Program-made: the position numbers and the translations under genes | Shown: piece after piece, positions 1 to 6,998 of the stretch | Numbering within the stretch: position 1 is the first letter of the stretch | Layout of the letters: each line of letters opens with the position of its first letter | Notes under the pieces: model-generated | What the model was told of the DNA's origin: nothing | Databases searched by the model: none | Seen by the model: the letters and a program-made list of their open reading frames with translations, nothing else | Assembly: GCA_050011095.1 (NCBI GenBank) | Contig: JBEKJU010000090.1 | Coordinates: 1-11,833 of the forward strand | DNA: 11,833 bases | Reading direction: 5' to 3' | From: JBEKJU01 sp050011095 | Lineage (GTDB): Bacteria; Desulfobacterota; Syntrophorhabdia; Syntrophorhabdales; WCHB1-27

Positions 1-156
1 AAGGTCATGGAGGGGATGGTCGGAAGGCAGGCGTCGATGCTTGCCTATAACCATGTCTTTTTTCTTATCGCCTTGCTTTTCTTTCTCTCTACACCCCTGA
101 CGCTCCTTGTCAAGGACCCGCAGAGGGCGAGGGGGGCGGAGATGGTCACGGACTGA
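1..156 (+). CDS. C-terminal end of a DHA2-family MFS multidrug exporter (5' end outside window)
   Basis: The frame is open from base 1 to a TGA at 154-156, giving the last 51 residues of a longer protein. The piece contains GRQASMLAYNHVFFLIALLF followed by a second hydrophobic stretch and a short charged tail. This is how EmrB/QacA-type (DHA2, 14-helix) major facilitator transporters end: a loop with RQxxMLAYN, a last transmembrane helix, then a basic cytoplasmic tail. Such proteins export drugs or other small molecules across the inner membrane using proton motive force. The substrate cannot be read from this piece, nor can the presence of a partner membrane-fusion protein. The cytidylate kinase-like gene starts 17 bases after the stop, so the two may be co-transcribed. 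The family call rests on a short but characteristic tail. Confidence 0.72.
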   Translation, partial: KVMEGMVGRQASMLAYNHVFFLIALLFFLSTPLTLLVKDPQRARGAEMVTD

Positions 157-163
157 CAACCAT

Positions 164-168
164 GGAGG
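164..168 (+). promoter_or_regulatory. Ribosome binding site deciding the start of the cytidylate kinase-like gene
   Basis: GGAGG lies five bases before the ATG at 174. The alternative in-frame ATG at 162 sits upstream of this Shine-Dalgarno and has no purine-rich site of its own, so 174 is preferred. Confidence 0.7.
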
Positions 169-173
169 ATCAG

Positions 174-809
174 ATGGCGAAACAGGGGCACAGGGTACTC
201 ACCGTGTCGAGACAGATGGGGAGCGGCGGCACCTACGTCGGCTACCAGGTGGCGAAGGCGCTTGGTTTTTCATACGTCGACAGGGAGATCCTCCGCCGGG
301 CGGCGGGCCTTCTCAACAGGGATGCCATGTCCCTGGAGGAATACGAGGAGAAATCGTGCGGCTTCCTCCAGAACTTCCTGAGGACGTTAGCCCTGGGGAC
401 CCCGGAGGCCGGATACATCCCAAGGGACCGGCCGGTCTACGACAGAGATCTGTTCGTTCTCGAAGGCACGATCATAAACGAGATTGTGGATAAGCATGAC
501 GCGGTCATCATGGGTCGCGGCGGCTTTCACGTGTTGAAAGGCCGTCCGAAAACGATTCACCTATTCATCCATGCCCCTCGCGATTATCGGGTGGGGCGGG
601 TGATGAAGGCCGACCGTACCGCCGATTTGCGGCAGGCGCGGGCCAGGGTGGAGGAGTCGGACCGGAGAAGGGCCAGATTCATCAAGGATATGGTCGGAAT
701 GGAATGGACCGATGCACGAAATTATCATCTCTGTATCGACTCGAGCGTTGTCGACATCGCCGAAAGCGTGCGGATGGTCATTGAATTTGCGAAAACTGCC
801 CTGCGCTGA
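174..809 (+). CDS. Cytidylate kinase-like family protein (AAA/P-loop nucleotide kinase fold)
   Basis: This 211-residue soluble protein resembles the cytidylate kinase-like family (Pfam Cytidylate_kin2), P-loop proteins related to CMP kinase whose true substrate is mostly untested. After a short beta strand it has SRQMGSGGTYVG (residues 12-23), which is the P-loop with the family's GSGG form. A segment reading VDREILRRAA follows. Further on are IMGRGGFHVL, an IHAPRDYRVGRV strand-helix segment with lid-like arginines, and the closing block DARNYHLCID. The length is normal for the family. The start at 174 is chosen over 162 because of the well-placed GGAGG. The gene follows an MFS exporter tail by 17 bases and is followed by a repeat-filled gap, so it is probably the last gene of its unit. 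The family call is good. Genuine CMP kinase activity is not shown, because the housekeeping Cmk usually looks different. Confidence 0.8.
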   Translation: MAKQGHRVLTVSRQMGSGGTYVGYQVAKALGFSYVDREILRRAAGLLNRDAMSLEEYEEKSCGFLQNFLRTLALGTPEAGYIPRDRPVYDRDLFVLEGTIINEIVDKHDAVIMGRGGFHVLKGRPKTIHLFIHAPRDYRVGRVMKADRTADLRQARARVEESDRRRARFIKDMVGMEWTDARNYHLCIDSSVVDIAESVRMVIEFAKTALR

Positions 810-819
810 CGCCGGGTCG

Positions 820-1002
820 CTTAGTGGTCCATTTCGTAAATACGCTAACATTCATCTCTATCGGAACCCCTTACTGCCGTCATTCCGGCGGACGCCGGAA
901 TCCATGTTTCTTTCTGGATTCCGGGTCGCGCTCCGCTTGCCCGGAATGACGGCAGTTGTGAACGCCGAATACGTCACCGAACTTTGGAAATGGACCACTT
1001 AG
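820..1002. mobile_element. MITE-like nonautonomous element with terminal inverted repeats and nested hairpins
   Basis: The outer arms at 820-835 and 987-1002 are inverted copies matching at 15 of 16 positions (CTTAGTGGTCCATTTC on the left). Inside, 873-888 and 941-956 are a perfect 16-base inverted pair (ACTGCCGTCATTCCGG). Within that pair, 882-890 pairs with 893-901 around a two-base gap, and 918-925 pairs with 940-947. Positions 895-904 and 915-924 are also complementary, so the core can form a cruciform. No transposase is encoded. The core resembles the CGTCATTCCGGCG-type palindromes dispersed between genes in many proteobacteria. No target-site duplication is obvious. A small mobile or dispersed repeat is likely, and its family is not assigned. 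Confidence 0.65.
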
Positions 1003-1011
1003 GTTTAGTGG

Positions 1012-1142
1012 GGCTCGGCGCGCAATTACCGGGGCTCAGCGCCCCCTTCATCGGCAAGCCGATGAAGCTTTCCCCCTCAACGGAGTTTTTTGACTGATGG
1101 CTCGGCGCCCCCTCCACGGGTAAAACCCATCCGCCCCTTCCT
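1012..1142. repeat. Intergenic block of short GC-rich repeats and a perfect hairpin
   Basis: The 10-mer GGCTC(A/G)GCGC occurs three times, at 1012-1021, 1033-1042 and 1099-1108. The second and third copies are each followed by CCCC(C)T and then a hairpin. The first hairpin is perfect: CTTCATCGGC (1046-1055) pairs with 1058-1067 across AA. The other is GGGT-AAA-ACCC near 1118-1127. The two units look like diverged copies of one module. No credible protein is encoded on either strand. The block directly follows the MITE-like element and may be the decayed remains of another dispersed repeat. The remaining 1143-1270 holds only leader sequence for the next gene, with no promoter I would defend. 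Confidence 0.45.
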
Positions 1143-1270
1143 TCATGGATAAATTCCTTGTGGGACGCCGGTTCGCAACATATTGACTTCGCTTCCCGCC
1201 TATGGTTACCTATGACGTAGGAACGGCATTGTCCGGCAGGAGGAAATAAGGGACAGGACGAGGAAACAGG

Positions 1271-3202
1271 ATGAACTACCCGCACGTTTTTTCCCCAGGA
1301 CGCATTGGATCACTGACCGCGAAGAACCGGATAAAATACGCCGCCACCGAAACGAACTTCAATACGCAGGACGGCTTCGTGACAGACAGGGAGATCGCCT
1401 ACCTTGAGGCCCAGGCGCGGGGAGGGGCAGGTATCGTGACGACCCAGGGCGCCTACCCGGACCCGCTGGGTGAGGGAAAAGGCTTCCGGGGCACCATGTC
1501 CATCGCCGAGGACCGGTTCATCCCCGGTCTTGCGAGGCTCGCGGAGGCGATAAAACGTAACGGGGCGCTGGCGGCCCTGCAGATCCTCCACTGCGGGAGG
1601 GAAGGCGGTGTTGACCTCGATTACTGCCTCATGCCGTCCGTCGTGCCGCAGCGGCTGTCCTATTTCAAGCCCCCCAGGGAGATCACACCGGTCGAGATAA
1701 GGCAGGCCGTCAGGGACCATGCGGCGGCCGCGCGAAGGGCTGTCGAGGCAGGGTACGACATGATCGAGCTGTCGGGCATCGTCGGCTACCTCATCTCGAC
1801 CTTCATCTCCCGTTACACGAATAAGCGGCAGGACGAGTACGGGGGGGAGACGGTGCGGGAAAGGTGCCGCCTCATGGTAGAGATCCTCGGCGCCATAAAG
1901 GCCGAAATCGGCGACAGGGTGCCCGTGGGGATTCGGCTCTGCGGGGCCGAGATTCTCGATGACAGGGGCGGCAACACACTGGAGGAGAGCATCGAGAGCT
2001 TCCGCATCGCCGAGGAGGCGGGTGCCGATTTCGTGAGCGTCACCGTCGGCTGGCATGAATCGTCGGTATCCGTCATCACGAGGGATGTGCCCATGGGCCA
2101 CTGGCTCTGGGTCGCCGAGCGGGTGAAAAAGGCAGTGAACATCCCCGTAATGATGGCCTTCCGTCTTTTCCTGCCCGAGATTCCTGAAAAGGCGATCGGC
2201 GACGGCGTGATCGATTTCTGGGAGTCCTGCAGGGCCATGATAGCCGATCCCGACCTGCCCGGCAAGGTGGCCGAGGGGAGGGTGGGGGAGATCGTTCCCT
2301 GCATAGCCTGCAATCTTTGTTTTTCCCGCCTCTACTACCACCAGCCCATTATGTGTTCGGTAAGGCCCTCTCTCGGCCACGAGAAAGACCCCTCCTGGGG
2401 CTTTGGGGGGTTCGCGAAGGCCCCCGGAAGAAAGAGGATCGGCGTGATCGGCGGCGGGCCCGCCGGGCTGCAGTACGCGGCGGTGGCAGGCATGAGGGGA
2501 CATGACGTCACCCTGTGGGAGAAGAGGTCGTCCCTGGGCGGCAGCATCCTCCTCGCATCGCGGGTCGACGATGGAGCAGACGAGCTGCTCCGGCCGATCA
2601 GGTACCTTGAGGGGGAGTGCCGCAAGGCGGGCGTGCGGATCGATCTTGGGCAGGAATGCACCCCGGAGATGCTCCGTGACCGGCGGCTTGACGTGGCGGT
2701 GATCGCCTCGGGCGCCCGATTCAAGGTCCTGCCGGCTGCCGGCTGCCTCGATCCGGAAGAGATCATCGGCCGCGCGAAGGAGCCGGGCAAGGCCGTGCTC
2801 ATCGTCGGGGGAGACGGCGTCGGTTTGGCCGTGGCCGTCTACCTGCTCAATCACGGTGACTACGATCTCACGATCGTCGAGGAATCCGGTCGCCTCGGAC
2901 GCGACGTGAGCCCCTTTTACCTGTGGCGCTTCCTGAAGCTCTTCAGGGAAAGGGGCGTCACCTTCCTCACCCGGGCGGTGCCGACGATAGGGCCGGGAAA
3001 AACGGTCCGCATCTCCTCGCCGAAGGGCGAGAAGGTGATCGACGTCGATGATATTGTCGTGGCGATAAGGGAGGCCCCGGAAGACCCGGGCGGCACCCTC
3101 GCCGGTTGCGCGCCCGAGGTCTATTTCCTGGGTGACGCCAAACGGCCGAGACGGCTCCATAACGCCATTCATGACGGCTATCGTTGGGGAATGCAGATAT
3201 GA
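1271..3202 (+). CDS. NADH:flavin oxidoreductase with FMN barrel, Fe-S cluster and FAD/NAD domains (2,4-dienoyl-CoA reductase-like)
   Basis: This 643-residue protein has the architecture of E. coli FadH and trimethylamine dehydrogenase. An Old Yellow Enzyme TIM barrel (about 1-340) binds FMN. A Cys cluster (C344, C347, C350, C362) should hold one 4Fe-4S. Two dinucleotide-binding units follow, with GGGPAG at 394-399 and GGDGVG at 513-518, and the FAD-closing segment is GDAKRPRRLHNAIHDGYRWG. Barrel residues match the FadH active site: Y173 in GYLIST and H262 in GWHES correspond to its catalytic Tyr and His, and QILHCGR aligns with QLLHAGR. The protein should therefore reduce an activated C=C bond, such as an enoyl or dienoyl thioester or another enoate. 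The exact substrate is unknown. The Cys spacing is C-x2-C-x2-C-x11-C, one residue shorter than FadH. The ATG at 1271 has GAGGA six bases upstream. The stop overlaps the ferredoxin start, so the two are probably made together. Confidence 0.88.
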   Translation: MNYPHVFSPGRIGSLTAKNRIKYAATETNFNTQDGFVTDREIAYLEAQARGGAGIVTTQGAYPDPLGEGKGFRGTMSIAEDRFIPGLARLAEAIKRNGALAALQILHCGREGGVDLDYCLMPSVVPQRLSYFKPPREITPVEIRQAVRDHAAAARRAVEAGYDMIELSGIVGYLISTFISRYTNKRQDEYGGETVRERCRLMVEILGAIKAEIGDRVPVGIRLCGAEILDDRGGNTLEESIESFRIAEEAGADFVSVTVGWHESSVSVITRDVPMGHWLWVAERVKKAVNIPVMMAFRLFLPEIPEKAIGDGVIDFWESCRAMIADPDLPGKVAEGRVGEIVPCIACNLCFSRLYYHQPIMCSVRPSLGHEKDPSWGFGGFAKAPGRKRIGVIGGGPAGLQYAAVAGMRGHDVTLWEKRSSLGGSILLASRVDDGADELLRPIRYLEGECRKAGVRIDLGQECTPEMLRDRRLDVAVIASGARFKVLPAAGCLDPEEIIGRAKEPGKAVLIVGGDGVGLAVAVYLLNHGDYDLTIVEESGRLGRDVSPFYLWRFLKLFRERGVTFLTRAVPTIGPGKTVRISSPKGEKVIDVDDIVVAIREAPEDPGGTLAGCAPEVYFLGDAKRPRRLHNAIHDGYRWGMQI

Positions 3203-3390
3203 TACCGCTTATCGATGACGATACCTGCACGGGATGCAGAAGATGTATGGAGGTCTGCCCTCCGCTGGCAATCGCGCTGAAGGACAAGAAGGCCCGCATA
3301 GAGGACGAGTTCTGCGAGGAGTGCGGCTTTTGCGCGGCGGAATGCCCGGTTGGCGCAATCCGTATACCCTTCCCGAAGTCCGCATCATAA
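3199..3390 (+). CDS. 2[4Fe-4S] ferredoxin coupled to the flavoenzyme
   Basis: This 63-residue protein has two complete cluster motifs. The first is CTGCRRCMEVCP (C10, C13, C16, C20) and the second is CEECGFCAAECP (C39, C42, C45, C49). This is the pattern of low-potential bacterial ferredoxins carrying two 4Fe-4S clusters as a cytoplasmic electron carrier. The ATG at 3199 overlaps the flavoenzyme stop as ATGA, with GGGGA at 3187-3190 region acting as its ribosome site. An in-frame TTG at 3184 is possible but less likely. The short second spacing and lack of insertions are typical of clostridial-type ferredoxins. The position suggests it passes electrons to or from the upstream flavoenzyme, or is a small subunit of it. 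That role is inferred from context only. Confidence 0.88.
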   Translation: MIPLIDDDTCTGCRRCMEVCPPLAIALKDKKARIEDEFCEECGFCAAECPVGAIRIPFPKSAS

Positions 3391-3470
3391 TCCCCGATAA
3401 CGGCATTGTTTTGGATACAGAAGGCAACGGGCCCCTAAACAGCGCCATCGACAGAAGCGCCGACGACCGC

Positions 3471-3499
3471 TTGATAATTTGTTAATTTCCAGTTATAAT
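3471..3499 (+). promoter_or_regulatory. Sigma-70-type promoter of tig-clpP-clpX
   Basis: TTGATA (3471-3476) and a perfect TATAAT (3494-3499) are separated by 17 bases. Transcription should begin near 3506, giving a leader of about 50 bases before the trigger factor ATG. The A/T-rich stretch stands out from the GC-rich surroundings. The 80 bases between the ferredoxin stop and this promoter show no clear terminator. Confidence 0.8.
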
Positions 3500-3554
3500 A
3501 ACACGTCCAAGCACGAAATATAAATCCCTGTTTTTGGTAAATCGCGGAGGATGC

Positions 3555-4832
3555 ATGAAGGTAGAAGTGGAAAATCTGGATAGGGTCAGGAAGAACATCG
3601 AGGTTGTCCTGGACGAGGCCACGATCAGCGAACTGCGTGAAGGGATATATCAGGATCTGAAGAAGCGGGCGAAGATCAAAGGCTTTCGGCCGGGAAAGGT
3701 TCCGAGATCCGTGATCCAGTCGTACTACAGGGACTATATCGACGACGAGCTGAAGAGGAAGATGGTGGAAGAGACGATGGGGGAAGCCCTGTCCAAGACG
3801 GACGTCAAGCCGGTGAGCGAGCCCAGGGTCGAGTTCCTGCAGGACGATAACCAGTACGGATACAAAATGGAATGCGAGATCGTCCCCGAGTTCGAGCTTC
3901 CTTCGTTCGAGGGTATGGAGGTCGAAGTCGCGAAGATCACCGTGACCGACGACGAGGTGGCCAGGCGACTCGAGTCCATGCGGGAGATGCACACGGAGAT
4001 GATCGACCGGGACCCGGACGCCGCTGCCGGGAAAGGGGACCTCGTGATCATCAAGTACGAGGCCTTCCACAACGGGAAGCCGGTCAAGGCCGTGAAGACC
4101 GAATCGTACCCCCTGGACCTCGGCGGCCCCAACCTGATGCCTGAATTCGAAAACGGGGTGGTAGGCATGAAGGCAGGCGACGAAAAGGAGATAGAGGTAA
4201 ATTTCGCGGCCGATTATCCCGATAAGGATATAGCGGGCAAGAAACTGGTCTTCAAGGTGCTCGTGAAAGAGATCAAGGAGAAGAAGCTGCCGGAGCTGAA
4301 CGACGAGTTTGCTAAGGACGTCAATTTCGAGAACATGGACCAGTTGCGGGCCAACGTGATAACAGAGCTGGAGAAGGCAAAAGAGGCGCAGAAAAAGAAT
4401 GCCGTCATTGAGCAGATAGCGGGATTCCTGCTTGCAAAGACGGATATCCCCGTGCCTGCGAGGCTCCTCGCGAAGCGTGTGGAGATGCTCGTCGGTGAGG
4501 CCAGATCCCGGATGAAAACAGGCGCCCTCGGCAACGACGAGGAGATGACCCTCAGCGCCGCCCTGCAAAAGGAGTATGAGCCTGAGGCGGAGAAGCGGAT
4601 CAAGATGGGGATGATCCTCGGAAAGATCGCCGACAGGGAGGGGATAAAGATAGAGGACGACGAGGTCGACGAGCGGTTGAAAAGAATTGCGGAAGAAAGC
4701 AAGAGAGCTTATGATTATATGAAAGAATTTTATGAAAAATACGACCTGACGGCCAACCTCAGGAACAGTATGCTGGAGGAGAAAACGTTCGCCTTTCTCA
4801 CGGAGAAGGCGACGATAAAGGAGAAAGAATGA
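3555..4832 (+). CDS. tig: Trigger factor, ribosome-associated chaperone and peptidyl-prolyl isomerase
   Basis: This 425-residue protein matches trigger factor along its length. The N-terminal ribosome-docking domain carries GFRPGKVP, the signature that contacts the exit tunnel protein uL23. A FKBP-like prolyl isomerase domain follows (about residues 150-235, beginning GDLVIIKYEA and including GGPNLMPEFENGVVGMKAGD). The helical C-terminal substrate-cradling domain makes up the rest, ending in a Lys/Glu-rich tail. The start is the ATG at 3555, because GGAGG at 3546-3550 lies four bases upstream. Translation could in principle begin slightly further upstream but no site supports it. The chaperone binds nascent chains in the cytoplasm. 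It is first in an operon with clpP and clpX, a widespread arrangement linking folding to degradation. Confidence 0.97.
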   Translation: MKVEVENLDRVRKNIEVVLDEATISELREGIYQDLKKRAKIKGFRPGKVPRSVIQSYYRDYIDDELKRKMVEETMGEALSKTDVKPVSEPRVEFLQDDNQYGYKMECEIVPEFELPSFEGMEVEVAKITVTDDEVARRLESMREMHTEMIDRDPDAAAGKGDLVIIKYEAFHNGKPVKAVKTESYPLDLGGPNLMPEFENGVVGMKAGDEKEIEVNFAADYPDKDIAGKKLVFKVLVKEIKEKKLPELNDEFAKDVNFENMDQLRANVITELEKAKEAQKKNAVIEQIAGFLLAKTDIPVPARLLAKRVEMLVGEARSRMKTGALGNDEEMTLSAALQKEYEPEAEKRIKMGMILGKIADREGIKIEDDEVDERLKRIAEESKRAYDYMKEFYEKYDLTANLRNSMLEEKTFAFLTEKATIKEKE

Positions 4833-5413
4833 CTCTCGTACCAATGGTCATCGAGAAGGACGGGCGGGGAGAACGGGCCTACGATATCTATTCGAGGCTG
4901 CTCAAGGAGCGGATAGTCTTCCTCGGCACGGCCGTAGACGACGTGGTCGCCAACCTCATAATCGCCCAGCTGCTCTTCCTCGAATCGGAAGATCCCGGCA
5001 AAGACATCTACGTTTACGTGAATTCGCCAGGCGGTATCATTACCAGCGGACTCGCAATTTATGATACAATGCAGTATGTGAAGCCCGAGGTCGCCACCAT
5101 CTGCATAGGACAGGCAGCGAGCATGGGGGCCGTGCTGCTCGCGGGCGGTGCCAAGGGGAAGCGTTATGCCCTTCCGCACGCGCGGGTGCTCATCCATCAG
5201 CCCCTCGGCGGCGTCCAGGGCCAGGCAACGGACATAGACATCCAGGCACGGGAGATCCTGAGGATGCGGGAAGAGATCAACACGATTTTCACGAAGCATA
5301 CGGGACAGGACGTGGAGCGGATCAGGCTTGATACGGAGAGGGACTTCTATATGACGGCTGAACAGGCACTCAAGTATGGCATCATAGATCAAATAGTGGA
5401 GAAGAGAGCATGA
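4829..5413 (+). CDS. clpP: ATP-dependent Clp protease proteolytic subunit
   Basis: This 194-residue serine peptidase assembles as a tetradecameric chamber and degrades proteins fed in by ClpX or ClpA. The catalytic triad is visible: S98 in GQAASMGA, H123 in VLIHQPLGG, and D172 in DTERDFYMTAEQA. The start sequence MTLVPMVIE and the YSRLLKERIVFLG segment, which docks the unfoldase, are typical, and the length is standard. The ATG overlaps the tig stop as ATGA. AAGGAG at 4818-4823 lies five bases before it, inside the tig coding end, so translation is probably coupled. The first few residues probably form a short propeptide, as in other ClpP proteins. Confidence 0.98.
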   Translation: MTLVPMVIEKDGRGERAYDIYSRLLKERIVFLGTAVDDVVANLIIAQLLFLESEDPGKDIYVYVNSPGGIITSGLAIYDTMQYVKPEVATICIGQAASMGAVLLAGGAKGKRYALPHARVLIHQPLGGVQGQATDIDIQAREILRMREEINTIFTKHTGQDVERIRLDTERDFYMTAEQALKYGIIDQIVEKRA

Positions 5414-6669
5414 CAGTGATGAAGAAAAACAACGGAAGGACGATGAAGCTCCATTGCTCTTTCTGTGGAAAAAGTCAGGACGAGGTGAAAAAACTGATCG
5501 CGGGCCCGATGGTCTACATCTGCGACGAGTGCATAGAGCTCTGCAATGAGATCATTCAGGAGGAGGCGAAGCGGGAGAGGTTCGAGTACATAAAGACCTC
5601 CATACCGAAGCCCCACGAGATCAGGAGGATCCTCGACGAGTACGTGATCGGGCAGGATTTCGCGAAAAAGGTTCTTTCGGTCGCCGTCTACAACCACTAC
5701 AAGAGGATCGAGTCCAGGACAACCTTCGACGATGTGGAGATCCAGAAGAGCAACATCCTTCTAGTCGGCCCGACGGGGTCGGGGAAGACCCTCCTCGCCC
5801 AGACCCTGGCGAGGATACTTCACGTGCCCTTTACCATCGCGGACGCGACGACCCTCACGGAGGCGGGTTACGTGGGTGAGGACGTGGAGAACATCATACT
5901 CAACCTTCTCCAGTCCGCCGACTATAATATAGAAAGGGCGGAAAAGGGCATCGTCTACATCGACGAGATCGACAAGATCTCCAAGAAGACGGACAGTCCT
6001 TCCATTACGCGCGACGTATCGGGCGAAGGCGTACAGCAGGCGCTCCTGAAGATCATCGAGGGGACGGTTGCCAATGTCCCGCCCAAGGGCGGCAGGAAGC
6101 ACCCGCAGCAGGACTACATCAAGGTTGACACGACAAACATCCTCTTTATCTGCGGCGGCGCATTCCACGGGCTCGAATCTATCATCGCGAACCGGATCGG
6201 CAAGAAGGGCATCGGCTTCGGCGTTGACGTTGAAGGCGGAAGAGACAAGATGTACGGCGAGCTGATCAGGGAGGTCCAGCCCGAGGACCTGTTGAAATAC
6301 GGCTTGATCCCCGAGTTCATCGGCAGACTCCCTATCACGGCGACCCTCGAGGAACTGGGCGAGGAGGTGCTTGTCGAGATATTGAAGAAGCCGAGGAACG
6401 CCATCGTCAAGCAGTACAAGAAACTCTTCGAGCTTGAGAACGTGAAGCTTACCTTCACAGAGGGCGCGATCCGCGGCATCGCGAGAGAGGCGATGAAAAA
6501 GAAGACCGGGGCGAGGGGATTGCGGTCGATCATGGAAAAGGTCATGCTTGATGTCATGTACGAACTCCCGTCGATTGCCAATGTGAAGGAGTGCGTGGTA
6601 AGCGAAGAGGTGATCGTCAACCACGAGAAACCGATTCTCATCTATGAGGAAGAGGCTGAGATCGCCTAA
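5410..6669 (+). CDS. clpX: ATP-dependent Clp protease ATP-binding subunit ClpX
   Basis: This 419-residue AAA+ unfoldase recognises tagged proteins, unfolds them and threads them into ClpP. The N-terminal zinc-binding domain has C16, C19, C38 and C41. Walker A is GPTGSGKT (120-127) and Walker B is VYIDEIDK (182-189). The pore loop GYVGED lies at 153-158. The RKH loop GGRKHPQQ lies near 228-234. The IGF loop that docks into ClpP lies at 268-270. GRLP (R306) and the sensor-2 motif GARGLR (367-372) complete the set. All key residues are intact and the length is normal. The ATG at 5410 overlaps the clpP stop as ATGA, with GGAG at 5398-5401. An in-frame ATG at 5419 is the only nearby alternative. 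The gene is followed by tRNA genes and not by lon, which follows clpX in many proteobacteria. Confidence 0.98.
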   Translation: MTVMKKNNGRTMKLHCSFCGKSQDEVKKLIAGPMVYICDECIELCNEIIQEEAKRERFEYIKTSIPKPHEIRRILDEYVIGQDFAKKVLSVAVYNHYKRIESRTTFDDVEIQKSNILLVGPTGSGKTLLAQTLARILHVPFTIADATTLTEAGYVGEDVENIILNLLQSADYNIERAEKGIVYIDEIDKISKKTDSPSITRDVSGEGVQQALLKIIEGTVANVPPKGGRKHPQQDYIKVDTTNILFICGGAFHGLESIIANRIGKKGIGFGVDVEGGRDKMYGELIREVQPEDLLKYGLIPEFIGRLPITATLEELGEEVLVEILKKPRNAIVKQYKKLFELENVKLTFTEGAIRGIAREAMKKKTGARGLRSIMEKVMLDVMYELPSIANVKECVVSEEVIVNHEKPILIYEEEAEIA

Positions 6670-6676
6670 AGGTTCT

Positions 6677-6705
6677 TTGACTTTTGTCGGGAGAACTGTT
6701 ATAAA
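6677..6705 (+). promoter_or_regulatory. Promoter of the tRNA-Val/tRNA-Asp unit
   Basis: TTGACT (6677-6682) and TATAAA (6700-6705) are spaced by 17 bases. The site starts eight bases after the clpX stop, and the predicted transcription start (about 6712) falls only a few bases before the mature tRNA-Val 5' end. This is a close-fitting stable-RNA promoter. No terminator separates it from clpX, so read-through from the clp operon may also contribute. Confidence 0.8.
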
Positions 6706-6715
6706 TAGCGGACGA

Positions 6716-6790
6716 GGGCGGGTAGCTCAGCGGGAGAGCATCGGCCTTACAAGCCGGGGGTCACAGGTTCAATCCCTGTTCCGCCTACCA
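6716..6790 (+). tRNA. tRNA-Val (anticodon TAC)
   Basis: A full 75-base cloverleaf can be drawn. The acceptor GGGCGGG (6716-6722) pairs with TCCGCCT at the 3' end, with two G-T wobbles. The D stem is GCTC/GAGC. The anticodon stem TCGGC/GCCGG encloses loop CTTACAA, with anticodon TAC at 6748-6750. The T stem ACAGG/CCTGT encloses TTCAATC. The discriminator is A and the CCA end is encoded (6788-6790). It should read GTA and probably other Val codons through a modified wobble uridine. Confidence 0.96.
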
Positions 6791-6833
6791 TAAAGGAAAG
6801 AAATAAGTCCGGTTCCACCGGCAAAAATAGAGC

Positions 6834-6910
<77 letters not shown>

Positions 6911-6924
6911 TTTCATTTAAAGCG

Positions 6925-6960
6925 AAAATAAGGGGCGGATCTATCCGCCCCTTATTTTTT
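6925..6960 (+). terminator. Intrinsic terminator after the tRNA pair
   Basis: Positions 6925-6940 and 6943-6958 are perfect 16-base inverted copies, with a GC-rich core (AGGGGCGGAT) and a run of six T at 6955-6960. The A-rich left arm means the hairpin could also act on the opposite strand. It closes the tRNA unit and isolates it from the glycosyltransferase gene. Confidence 0.93.
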
Positions 6961-6998
6961 GGACCTGTCCCGACCGACGGAAGGTCCGGGAATTATCC

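Noticed and set aside
1012..1142. CRISPR array
   Set aside because: Copies are short, unevenly spaced and not separated by unique spacers of constant length, and no cas gene is present.
1183..1216. Possible promoter before the flavoenzyme gene (TTGACT at 1183-1188)
   Set aside because: No acceptable -10 occurs at 16-18 bases. TATGAC and TATGGT are at 22 and 12 bases.
712..1285. Short frames on both strands across the 810-1270 gap (712-1002 plus, 974-1285 minus)
   Set aside because: They translate the palindromic element and the repeat block and have no ribosome sites. Composition fits repeat-derived spurious frames.
1310..3172. 620-codon open frame on the minus strand
   Set aside because: It lies entirely antisense to the flavoenzyme, whose cofactor and active-site motifs are intact. 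Long antisense frames are expected in GC-rich codon use, and the translated product shows no domain.
3435..4844. 469-codon open frame on the minus strand
   Set aside because: It covers the tig promoter and the whole trigger factor gene in antisense and has no recognisable motif.
5761..6624. 287-codon minus-strand frame opposite clpX
   Set aside because: It mirrors the highly conserved clpX sequence. There is no ribosome site and no family resemblance.
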